A stretch of 64,000 bases of DNA from CAXQUZ01 sp942491145 (GTDB taxonomy: Bacteria > Myxococcota_A > UBA796 > UBA2385): assembly GCA_942491145.1 (NCBI GenBank), contig CALOBC010000052.1, positions 16,429 to 80,428 on the forward strand. The letters are read 5' to 3'. The translations under genes were made by a program, and so were the position numbers. Shown here piece after piece: positions 53,333 to 61,183 of this stretch. The number at the start of each line of letters is the position of its first letter. Position 1 is the stretch's first letter. The notes below the pieces were generated by a model. That model was not told where the DNA came from, did no database searches, and saw only the letters and a program-made list of their open reading frames with translations.

Positions 53333-55288
53333 TCAGCTTGGCTTGATGCCCCGGAAGACAACCCAACGCCATTGGTCGAGAATGCCGCCGTCGGGCTTGA
53401 TTTCGAAGGGATGAATCCGGCGCACTTCAGCAGGTGCGTTGTAGTACAGGTCCCGAATCTCATGGCGGTGCAGGTTCGGGGTCTCCCATGTGTCGATCCA
53501 CACGTCGATGTCTTCCCAACAGAAGAGCTCACGGGTGGTGATGCTGGTAAACCCGGCGTTCTCGAGCAATCGCACCATGTCTTCTTCCATCAGGTTGTTG
53601 AAGAACAAGGGCTGCTTCTTCTTGACCACGCGGAAGAACCAGGGCGCATCGGCCGCGCCGTAGGGCACGAGCTGGCCGACGATGAACTGACCGCCGGGCT
53701 TGAGCACCCGAAACACCTGCCCCACCGGAATCTCCGGCCGGGGCAACAAGTGGAGGACCTCGCGGTTGGTCACGAGGTCGAAGCGGTTGTCCTCGAACGG
53801 CATGTCGTAGACGTCACCCTGGATGACATCGTCCAGCCGGGTCTTGGCCAGCGCAATCATCTCGGGCGTGAGGTCAAGCCCTGTGATGTGGCCGACCTTG
53901 CCGCGGAAGGCATTGCCGACCACGCCGGACCCACAGCAGATGTCGAGCACCTGGGCGTCCTCGGGACCATCAAACATCTCGGCTTGTGCGCCCAGGATGC
54001 CTTGGTCCGTGATCCACGACGCCGACTGGTGCCAGTTCTTGGACCGAATGCCGAACTGTTGCTTGTAGACCTCTTTGCTCACCACCTGATCAATGCTCTG
54101 GTAGCGGGCCTTCTCGGATGCTCGACGGGCCGCCGCCCGGGCCCGAGACGCTTCGAGCGCTTTGCCCACAATGGCCGCAGCGGCCGTCTCGTGCGCCGAC
54201 ATCCACTGCTCAAGGGCCGGTGCCACCACGGCTTCGACGGCCTTTGCCGCACTCGCCGAAGTCAGCGTCGACTTGGTCTGGCCCTCGTACTCCGGCTCGC
54301 GCATCAACACGCTGAGCACACACACAAGGCCCTCACGCACGTCATAGCCAGCGATCTGTTCGTCGCTGTCGTCATGAAGCAAGCCCCGTGCCCGCGCGTG
54401 GGCGTTCACCGCACGGCTGAGTGCGGAGCGCAGCCCGTCGACATGGGCCCCACCCTGGCTGGTGAAGATGGCATTGACGTAAGCGAGGGTCTCTTCGGCG
54501 TAGGCGGTCGTCCAAAGCAGGGCCAGCTCGACCCGGTGGCCGCCACTCTCACCTTGGATGTGGATGGCGGTCGGGTGGAGCGGTGTGCGCGCCTGGGCGA
54601 GGTGGTCCACAAAGCCCGAGATGCCCGTGTCGTACCGAAAGGTCTCGGTCGTCGGCGTGCTCGCCCGCTCGTCCACCAGCGCCACCTCGAGGCCAGGGTG
54701 GAGGAAGGCCTGTTCCTGCAGCCGCCTTCGCAGGGTGCGCAGGTCCACCACGTTGGGCCGCTCGAAGATCTCCGGATCTGGGCGAAACACCACGGACGTG
54801 CCCTGGCCATCGGTGGGCCCAAGATCGGTCAGCGGCTCGGTCAGCTCACCCTGCTGGAAGGCGAGGGCCCAGCGCTGGCCGTCCCGCTGGACCTCACAGC
54901 GCAGCTCGGCGGCGAGGGCGTTCACGCAGGACATGCCCACGCCGTGCAGGCCGCCGGCAATGCCGTAGGCGCGCTCGGAGTCCCCAAATTTTCCGCCGGC
55001 GTGCAGCGTGGTCAGCACCACCTCGACCGCCGGCCGACCGTCGCTGGGATGGGCATCGACGGGAATGCCCCGGCCATCGTCTTCCACGGCGATCTGGCCA
55101 CCGGGTTGCAGCCGCACCGTGATGCGGGAGCAAGCGCCGGCCATGGCCTCGTCCACGCTGTTCTGGACCAATTCGTAGATCAGGTGCAGCACGCCCGAGG
55201 CGCCCGTCGACCCGATGTACATCGCGGGGCGCTGGCGAACGGCCTGAAGACCCGTGAGAACCGTGATGTCGTTTGCGCGGTAGCTCAC
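53333..55288 (-). CDS. GyrB-type ATPase/transducer clamp fused to a methyltransferase
   Basis: A 651-residue fusion in one uninterrupted frame. Residues 1-395 match the GyrB 43-kDa ATPase region: DITVLTGLQAVRQRPAMYIG, ELVQNSVDEA (Glu39, Asn43), EDDGRGIP (Asp70), HAGGKFGDS, GGLHGVG, TSQGGAHVDGLRSAL and YEGQTKSTL with the transducer Lys339. It stops at the ARAAARRASEKAR helix, exactly where TOPRIM would begin. Residues 396-651 are a methyltransferase (VLDICCGSGVVGNAF, LDLTPEMIALA, VLKPGGQFIVGQL) paralogous to the next gene's product. GTG 55288 has AAGGAGG seven bases upstream. An ATP-gated dimer clamp with a methyltransferase payload is the simplest reading; its function is unknown. Confidence 0.88.
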   Translation of the reverse strand: MSYRANDITVLTGLQAVRQRPAMYIGSTGASGVLHLIYELVQNSVDEAMAGACSRITVRLQPGGQIAVEDDGRGIPVDAHPSDGRPAVEVVLTTLHAGGKFGDSERAYGIAGGLHGVGMSCVNALAAELRCEVQRDGQRWALAFQQGELTEPLTDLGPTDGQGTSVVFRPDPEIFERPNVVDLRTLRRRLQEQAFLHPGLEVALVDERASTPTTETFRYDTGISGFVDHLAQARTPLHPTAIHIQGESGGHRVELALLWTTAYAEETLAYVNAIFTSQGGAHVDGLRSALSRAVNAHARARGLLHDDSDEQIAGYDVREGLVCVLSVLMREPEYEGQTKSTLTSASAAKAVEAVVAPALEQWMSAHETAAAAIVGKALEASRARAAARRASEKARYQSIDQVVSKEVYKQQFGIRSKNWHQSASWITDQGILGAQAEMFDGPEDAQVLDICCGSGVVGNAFRGKVGHITGLDLTPEMIALAKTRLDDVIQGDVYDMPFEDNRFDLVTNREVLHLLPRPEIPVGQVFRVLKPGGQFIVGQLVPYGAADAPWFFRVVKKKQPLFFNNLMEEDMVRLLENAGFTSITTRELFCWEDIDVWIDTWETPNLHRHEIRDLYYNAPAEVRRIHPFEIKPDGGILDQWRWVVFRGIKPS

Positions 55289-55749
55289 TTGCCCGCCTCC
55301 TTGGCGTCTTGCAGTCGGCCTTGGTGATGCTTGCGGGCCAACAGGACCGACTCGAACCAGCTGGCGATGCCGGGAAAGCCCTCACCATGGGCCGTGCGGG
55401 CCATCGTGGGCAGCTTGTCCGTCGCGTTCTGATCCTCGATGAGCTGGCCGGTGTCGACGTTGCGGGTGGTCTCGCCGATGCTGCGGCCCAGCAGGGGCTC
55501 GCCGGCCTTCTTGAGGAAGTCCAGGTGCCCCTCCGCGAACCCGACCTTTTGCTCCGCGATCTCGCGCAGTGTGGTCGCGGTCTCGGGGTAGCCCTCGATG
55601 TCGGCGATGCGGGCGTAGTAGCCGTAGAGCACGGCGGCCTGGGCATCATGGGCGAAGGCGTGCAGCAGGTGCTCGTGGGTGAGCGTGCCTTTGAGGGTCG
55701 GCAAGCGCCCCCGCGCAGCGTCGCGATGAGACGGAGGGGTGTCGTCCAT
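55285..55749 (-). CDS. Rubrerythrin-fold protein with most di-iron ligands lost
   Basis: A 154-residue protein aligned over its length with the four-helix domain of rubrerythrin, without the rubredoxin tail: TLKGTLTHEHLLHAFAHDAQ at 18-37, YPETATTLREIAEQ at 54-67, GFPGIASWFESVLLARKHH at 124-142. Against the Desulfovibrio protein as I recall it, ligands map to Asp35, Lys68, Phe71, Glu105, Asn108, Arg139 and His142, so only Glu105 and His142 (and perhaps Asp35) could bind metal. Peroxidase activity is unlikely; a structural or binding role is inferred. Start 55749 has GGGAG. Its TGA overlaps the next GTG (GTGA), coupling it to the GyrB-methyltransferase fusion. Confidence 0.8.
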   Translation of the reverse strand: MDDTPPSHRDAARGRLPTLKGTLTHEHLLHAFAHDAQAAVLYGYYARIADIEGYPETATTLREIAEQKVGFAEGHLDFLKKAGEPLLGRSIGETTRNVDTGQLIEDQNATDKLPTMARTAHGEGFPGIASWFESVLLARKHHQGRLQDAKEAGK

Positions 55750-55828
55750 GGTGGGCTCCCGGAGAGACCCGCCGCTAACCTGGGCGCCGCCCTCCGTTTG
55801 GGGATTGCGGTCAGGTCGCTCGGGGAAC

Positions 55829-56857
55829 TCAGTCGGGGGGCGCCAGCAGTCGCCGTGCGGGCAGCGGACCGGGCAGTCCCTTGAGCAGCAGCGGCGGGAG
55901 CGTCTCGTACGAGAACTCAACCCCCGCATCCTCGACGACCCCTTCGGACACGAGGATGTCGAGGGCGCCGGCGCTGCCACACAGGCGGGCGGCCACGTTC
56001 ACGGTGGGGCCCATCACGGTGAAGTCCCGGCGCAGATCGCTGCCGACGTCCCCCCGCAGCACCGGGCCGCCGTGGATGCCGATCCCAATGGGGAGGGGCC
56101 GGCCGAGATCCGTCGTTCGGGAGTGGCGGGCCCACCGCACGATCTCGTGGGCCGCTCGGCACGCTTGCCAGGCGCTGCGCTCGTCGGAAAAGACGGCCAG
56201 CATGCCGTCGCCCGTGAACTTGTCGACGTAGCCACCCCAGTGGCGGATGATGTCGGCTTGGCGCCCCAGCACAACCCGCACGGCTTCGGCGTAGGCATGG
56301 GGATCTCCCGCAAAGCTGGCCGCGGTGGAGTCCCGCAGGTCGCTGAACAGGATGGTGGCGTGGAGCCGCTCGAGGCTGCGGGGTTGCAGGGCCTGGGCCC
56401 GGGCCGCACTCGACACGTACCGCTCCAGCTCCCGCAACAGCCGCGCGTTGTTGAGCACAGCCCGGTGGCGGATGATCAGGTTGGAGAGCCTCGCTTCGAG
56501 CACCAAGGGATGGGAGGGCTTCTGGACAAAGTCGTCCGCACCCGCTTCGAGTGCGGTCACTTGGGTGTCGAGGTCGGTCGCGCCGGTGAGCACGAGGATG
56601 GGCACCGCACGGGTGGCCGTCCCTTGGCGCAGCTGCCGGCACACTTCAAGGCCAGGCATGTCCGGCAAGCCCAGGTCGAGAACGACCGCTTCGGGGGTGT
56701 CCTCGGCCGCCAGGCGCAGGGCTTCTTTGCCCTGGCCAGCGACCGTCACATGACAGCCCCGCCGCCGAAGCATCCGCGCCAAGGCGCGCTGCTGGCCGAG
56801 GTCGTCTTCCACCAAGAGCACTTGGGCGCCCGCGAGTCGGTGCACCGGCAGGGTCAT
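55829..56857 (-). CDS. Response regulator with class III adenylate cyclase domain
   Basis: A 342-residue signalling protein. Residues 12-130 form a receiver domain with VLLVEDD, phospho-acceptor Asp61 in VVLDLGLPDM and the LTGATD/QKP end. Residues 165-325 form a class III nucleotide cyclase: FSDLRDST (Asp173), GGYVDKFTGDGMLAVF (Asp217, Lys213), DFTVMGPTVNVAARL (Asp278, Asn287, Arg291). Metal, adenine-selecting Lys/Asp and transition-state residues are all present, so active cAMP synthesis is likely. The cognate kinase is not in the window. It is 79 bases upstream of the rubrerythrin-like gene on the same strand and may share or control that transcript. Confidence 0.92.
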   Translation of the reverse strand: MTLPVHRLAGAQVLLVEDDLGQQRALARMLRRRGCHVTVAGQGKEALRLAAEDTPEAVVLDLGLPDMPGLEVCRQLRQGTATRAVPILVLTGATDLDTQVTALEAGADDFVQKPSHPLVLEARLSNLIIRHRAVLNNARLLRELERYVSSAARAQALQPRSLERLHATILFSDLRDSTAASFAGDPHAYAEAVRVVLGRQADIIRHWGGYVDKFTGDGMLAVFSDERSAWQACRAAHEIVRWARHSRTTDLGRPLPIGIGIHGGPVLRGDVGSDLRRDFTVMGPTVNVAARLCGSAGALDILVSEGVVEDAGVEFSYETLPPLLLKGLPGPLPARRLLAPPD

Positions 56858-57056
56858 GGCATCACAGGGAGGTGACGGCGCACGGGAGCACGAGTCTTCG
56901 GGGCTGAGCTTGGGGCCTGTCGTCGTGGGAAGCCCGCGGCAGGCCGGGCGGAGGCCCCTGCAGTACCCCGCCCGGCCGCTCGCTCAGCACCCACCCCATC
57001 GACCGGGGATCGAGTCCCTACAGCCAAATTGGCGACGATCTCGTGGATTTCTCCGA

Positions 57057-58022
57057 TCAGCCACCTCCGTGGAGCGCCGCGACCTTGTCGACGATCGCCC
57101 ACAGCTTGCTCTTGGACACAAGCCGGGCCGCAGTGGCGGTCTGGATGATCTGGTCGGGAGTGCGCGCCCCCACGATGGCACAGTGAACCTGTTTTTTGGC
57201 CAGCACCCAGCCCACCGCCAGCTCCGGCAGGCCGATGTGCACCCGGTCCGCGACCTTCTGGAGATCGTCAAGGAGCGCCCGGGCGTGGGCAAAGCGGCGC
57301 CCCTGGAAGCGCTCGTCCCAGGATCGCTGATCGGTGGCGGGGAAGGTCGGCAGGCTGCGGAAGCGCCCGGTGAGCAGGCCCCGACAGAGAGTCTCGTAGG
57401 CGAAGACGGCGGTGGGCTGGGGGCCCTGACCACAGACACCGAGCACCTCATTCTCGGCCTCCCGCCGCAGCAGGCTGAGTGGGGTCTGCAAGCTGGCGAC
57501 GCCCTCCGTGGCGTGGATGCGCGCTTCGGCAATGCCGTCGGCATCGTAATTGCAGAGACCCCACTCCCTGATCTTGCCGGCTGCTCTCAGCCCGTCGAGT
57601 GCCCCCACGGTTTCTTCGAGCGGGGTGCCGTGGTTGCAGGGCCAGTGCACTTGGAGCAGGTCAATGCGGTCCCGCTTCAGGCGACGAAGGGACGCTTCAC
57701 AGTCCGCGACGACATGCTCGGCGGTCAGCTTGGACTCGGCATGGCCGGATGCCGTGCCCTCCACCAATACCCCCACCTTGCTGGCCACGATGACCTCGGG
57801 CCGGCCGCTCAGCGCCTCGGCCACCAGCCGGTCCCCGTGGCCCTCTCCATACAGCGGGGCCGTGTCCACCCAGTTGATGCCGCTGTCGAGCGCCGCGTGG
57901 ATGGTGCGAATGGCGCGTGCATCGTCATGATCGTCCCCCCAGTACTTGCGGCTGAGGGTCCAGACCCCCAAGCCGATGGGGGTCAGGGCAAGCGAACGGG
58001 TCCGGAGGGCTCGTGGCAACAT
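57057..58022 (-). CDS. Aldo/keto reductase
   Basis: A 321-residue NADPH-dependent aldo/keto reductase. The catalytic tetrad is visible: Asp and Tyr in NWVDTAPLYGEG, Lys in VIVASKVGVL, His in LLQVHWPCN. LGLGVWT-like LGVWTLSRKYWG opens the barrel, and IREWGLCNYDADGI and AIVGARTPDQI mark later strands and the cofactor site. The family reduces aldehydes and ketones; the substrate cannot be told. The gene is divergent from the RluA-type gene with only 45 bases between starts, so their promoters must overlap. The 199 bases downstream show no gene. Confidence 0.9.
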   Translation of the reverse strand: MLPRALRTRSLALTPIGLGVWTLSRKYWGDDHDDARAIRTIHAALDSGINWVDTAPLYGEGHGDRLVAEALSGRPEVIVASKVGVLVEGTASGHAESKLTAEHVVADCEASLRRLKRDRIDLLQVHWPCNHGTPLEETVGALDGLRAAGKIREWGLCNYDADGIAEARIHATEGVASLQTPLSLLRREAENEVLGVCGQGPQPTAVFAYETLCRGLLTGRFRSLPTFPATDQRSWDERFQGRRFAHARALLDDLQKVADRVHIGLPELAVGWVLAKKQVHCAIVGARTPDQIIQTATAARLVSKSKLWAIVDKVAALHGGG

Positions 58023-58067
58023 GGGCAGACGCTACAGGTGTTCCCTTCGGCGCGATACCCCATCGGC

Positions 58068-59048
58068 ATGGACCAACCTCGTCAGCTTGCCGCAATCTCA
58101 GTGCCTGAACCCGTAGAGGACGAACGCCTCGACTATTGGGCCGCCGCCCACATGCCGGAGATCGCCAGCCCCTCCCAAGCCAGAAAGCTCCGGAAGAAGG
58201 GGCTGCTTCGGAAGAACGGCCAAGTCTGTTCCGAGCCGACCACCGTAGCGCCCGGTGATGAGCTCACCGTGTATTCCCGCCCGATCCTGCGCCGCCTCTA
58301 CAAGCACAGCGTGGACGTCGTCTACGAAGATGACCACATGGCCATCGTGATCAAGAACCCGGGCCTGCGCACGTCCGGCAATCGGCTCAACACCCTCGTG
58401 AATTGCCTGCCCTACAACCTGAAGCCGTGTCCCTTTCCCGACGGGCTGCACTGGCCCCACTCGGTCCACCGGCTCGATGATCGCACGGGCGGGCTGGTGG
58501 TTTGCGCCAAGTCTGGCCGCGCGAATGTGGGCCTGGGACGGGTGTTTCAGCGCCGCGAGGTCTCAAAGCGCTACCGGGCCATCGTGACCGGACGGCTGGA
58601 GGGCTCCGGCCGAGTGGACGAGCCGATTGATGAGCGGGCGGCGGCGTCCCGGTGGCGGGTGGTGCAGCACAACCCCTGCGCCAACCTGGGCTGGGTCTCG
58701 ACGGTGGACCTCTGGCCCGAGACCGGCCGCACCCACCAGCTCCGACGGCACATGGCGTCCCTGGGCCACCCCATCCTCGGCGACGACCTGTACTCACCGA
58801 CGGAGCTGCTCAACCTGTCAGGCAAGGGGCTCTACCTGTGGGCGGTGGAGCTTCGGTTGCGCCACCCCGTCGAGGATCGCGAGCTCCACATCTGTCTGGA
58901 CGAGCCCGGCAAATTCGGCACCCGCCGCCGGTGGATGGGCCGCCGGTGGATCGGCATTCGAGAGCTGGGCCCGCCGCCGACCTACCACGCGCCGGACGAG
59001 GCCCTGGGCCCGGTTGTTCCGTCGGTCGGTCAGACCACCGCAGACTGA
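58068..59048 (+). CDS. RluA-family RNA pseudouridine synthase
   Basis: A 326-residue RluA-type pseudouridine synthase. An S4-like N-terminal region (ASPSQARKLRKKGLLRKNGQ) precedes the catalytic core with SVHRLDDRTGGLVVCAKS, where the catalytic Asp follows HRL. GRTHQLRRHMASLGHPILGD is the conserved C-terminal core motif. The enzyme isomerises specific uridines in rRNA or tRNA; the exact target is undetermined. A cysteine-containing NCLPYNLKPCPFP insertion sits before the core. The C-terminus extends about 30 residues past the core. It converges with the SLC4-type gene, 13 bases between stops. Confidence 0.9.
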   Translation: MDQPRQLAAISVPEPVEDERLDYWAAAHMPEIASPSQARKLRKKGLLRKNGQVCSEPTTVAPGDELTVYSRPILRRLYKHSVDVVYEDDHMAIVIKNPGLRTSGNRLNTLVNCLPYNLKPCPFPDGLHWPHSVHRLDDRTGGLVVCAKSGRANVGLGRVFQRREVSKRYRAIVTGRLEGSGRVDEPIDERAAASRWRVVQHNPCANLGWVSTVDLWPETGRTHQLRRHMASLGHPILGDDLYSPTELLNLSGKGLYLWAVELRLRHPVEDRELHICLDEPGKFGTRRRWMGRRWIGIRELGPPPTYHAPDEALGPVVPSVGQTTAD

Positions 59049-59061
59049 GGGCCAGGATCCC

Positions 59062-61107
59062 TCAGCCCACGCCCTTTTCTTGGGTGTCTTCCGGTTCTTC
59101 GTGCCCGTCGAGCAACGCCAGATACTCTGGCTTGAACCAGCGGCGGAGCAGCATGCGCACGGGGACCAGAAGTCCGATGAACAGAGGGAAGAGGATGCCA
59201 AGGGCACTGGCTTTCACAACCCAAAGGGTGGCAAGGCCGACCGCTTGGATGGCCGTGTAGCGGGACACCCACTTGCGGGGGACGGCCCGAAGATAGCTGG
59301 TGGTTGGCACCATGGCCGGGTCCATCGCCCAGAACTGCACCCGCTCGAACAGCTGGTTGCCCCGGGTGCTGGCGACCCCCATGAAGAGGAACAAACCAAA
59401 CAGCACCGACATAGGCACTTGCTTGAGCAGCGGCAACAGCAGCAGGCTGCCGCCGATGAGCAGGTGGATCGACAGTCCCGTGACCCGGGTCTCAATCGCC
59501 CCAGTCGTGCGCTCGTGGGCGGCGGTGAGGCCCTCCTGTGGGACGTTCTCGACCACAGCGAGGCTGCGCACGTGGTTCAGGGAGCGGACAGTTGCGGCAA
59601 CACACCACGGCAGACCGATGAGGCTGCACACAGCGATGAGAATGGCGACAACCAGCATGTCTTGGTTGTAGCCGCCGCCCTTCTTCAGCCGGTTTCCTGG
59701 GCTGTTCACGAGGCGAACGGTGATGTTCTGGTCCAGGTACACCAAGATCGTGGCCAGCACGGCCGGAAGGGCTGCGGCTCCCCACCACCAGCTGGGCGCA
59801 TCAAACGGGTTGACCAGCCACGAGCGGCCGCCGGACGGCGTGACCGTGTCGGGGACGGCCAGCGTGGGCAGCTCGACTTCGTGCAGGTAGAACGCCACGC
59901 CCGTCATCACCGCAATGGCGATGGATGGGCCAAAGTCAGCGAGGAACTCCCGCACCGTGCGGCGCAAGTAGGAGCTGCGGCGAAACGCGGACAGGCTGGT
60001 GGCGAGCTGGTAGGTGCCCAGCGCGAGAACCAGCGACAGCAGGGCGGTGTCGTGGCTGACGCCGACGTCGTTGAAGGCCGAGCCGATGTCCTTGAGCGCT
60101 TCCATGATGTAGATGATGGAGATCAGCGCCGCGAAGGTGTCATCGGTGAAGCGCGTGAAGAACCGCAGCCATGAGTTGGCGTCGAACACCGTCAACAACA
60201 CACAGAACAGCGCGGTCCAGAGGCCCACCCACGACAGCGCGGGCAGGAACGGCAGCCCGAGCTGGCTGGTCACCGAGTAGACCATGCCCAGGAAGATGAC
60301 GATGGGCCCGGTGCTTCCGATGATGGTGAGCGGCTGGCCGGAGAACAGCGCGTAGGTGACACCACAGATCGCGGTGGCGATGATGGTCTCGACGGGACCG
60401 ATGGCCCCTTCGGTCAGCACACCCAGCAAGCCACCAAAGGCCACGGTGGGCGCCAGGCACGCAAAGAAGAGGAACAAGGCGCTCGCCACCGACCGCGTGG
60501 TGAGCCCGTCCTTGAAGTCCGACACGTAGTGCGGCAAGCGTCGCCGCACATCCGCGAGGATGCCTTGGAGGGGCGGTCGGGGCTTGAGCTCTCTGGGAAT
60601 GTGGGCGGCGAACTGCAGCTCATCGTCGAGCTCTTTGGTGTAGACCGCCGCGAGTGCCTCAGCGTCAGGGGCGGCGAGCGCACGCTCCCGAAAGCTGGCG
60701 TCGGCCATCAGGTGCTGGAACTCGACGGCCACGCTGAGGTGCGGGTGAGTTGTGGTCTCGCCGATCAGAATCCAGACAAAGCGAACCCCAAGACCGTCGT
60801 CATCGGTGATGGCCAGCTCGTTGTCGAGGCGGACCAGCACCTGAATCCGGGGCCCCCGCTCGATGCACTTGGCGTGCACAATTGCGGTGGCGTGGTGGTG
60901 GTCCTCGGGCCCCAGATCGCCGTGGCGGAGGAGAATCCGCTCAATCGCAGTCCACCATGCAGCCGATGGGGTGCCGCCAAGCTCGGTCCGCAGGCTCTCA
61001 ATCACCTGAGCGAAGCAGTCGTCCAAGTGAGCGACTTGCATGCCCAGGATGATGTGGCTGGAGGCGTCGTCTGCTTCTGGATCTGTGGACCTGTCACTCA
61101 CCGGCAT
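59062..61107 (-). CDS. SLC4-family anion (bicarbonate) transporter
   Basis: A 681-residue protein with the eukaryote-like SLC4 plan. Residues 1-185 form a soluble N-terminal domain resembling the cytoplasmic domain of band 3 (HHATAIVHAKC, VRFVWILIGET, ALAAPDAEALAAVYTKEL). About 12-14 membrane helices follow: FGGLLGVLTEGAIGPVETII, ALFSGQPLTIIGSTGPIVIF, the catalytic-core NQDMLVVAILIAVCSLIGLP with WCVAATVRSLNHVRSLAVVE, and PMSVLFGLFLFMGVASTRGN. These match SLC4 exchangers/cotransporters moving bicarbonate, chloride or borate. ATG 61107 has AGGAG seven bases upstream. Bacterial SLC4 proteins are uncommon. Substrate and coupling ion are not deducible. Confidence 0.9.
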   Translation of the reverse strand: MPVSDRSTDPEADDASSHIILGMQVAHLDDCFAQVIESLRTELGGTPSAAWWTAIERILLRHGDLGPEDHHHATAIVHAKCIERGPRIQVLVRLDNELAITDDDGLGVRFVWILIGETTTHPHLSVAVEFQHLMADASFRERALAAPDAEALAAVYTKELDDELQFAAHIPRELKPRPPLQGILADVRRRLPHYVSDFKDGLTTRSVASALFLFFACLAPTVAFGGLLGVLTEGAIGPVETIIATAICGVTYALFSGQPLTIIGSTGPIVIFLGMVYSVTSQLGLPFLPALSWVGLWTALFCVLLTVFDANSWLRFFTRFTDDTFAALISIIYIMEALKDIGSAFNDVGVSHDTALLSLVLALGTYQLATSLSAFRRSSYLRRTVREFLADFGPSIAIAVMTGVAFYLHEVELPTLAVPDTVTPSGGRSWLVNPFDAPSWWWGAAALPAVLATILVYLDQNITVRLVNSPGNRLKKGGGYNQDMLVVAILIAVCSLIGLPWCVAATVRSLNHVRSLAVVENVPQEGLTAAHERTTGAIETRVTGLSIHLLIGGSLLLLPLLKQVPMSVLFGLFLFMGVASTRGNQLFERVQFWAMDPAMVPTTSYLRAVPRKWVSRYTAIQAVGLATLWVVKASALGILFPLFIGLLVPVRMLLRRWFKPEYLALLDGHEEPEDTQEKGVG

Positions 61108-61183
61108 GCATAGGCTCCTGCTCAAGAAGCAGGACGATAGCCCAGCACCGTTGGCAGGGTTGGGGCGCGGGGCGCCCGTTGCG

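Noticed and set aside
52544..55327. 927-codon open frame antisense to the methyltransferase and GyrB fusion genes
   Set aside because: It covers both real genes on the other strand and is explained by their codon bias; no domain is visible.
56940..57056. tRNA-like segment near GGGGATCGAGTCCC before the aldo/keto reductase end
   Set aside because: The T-arm-like piece has no matching acceptor, D or anticodon arms.
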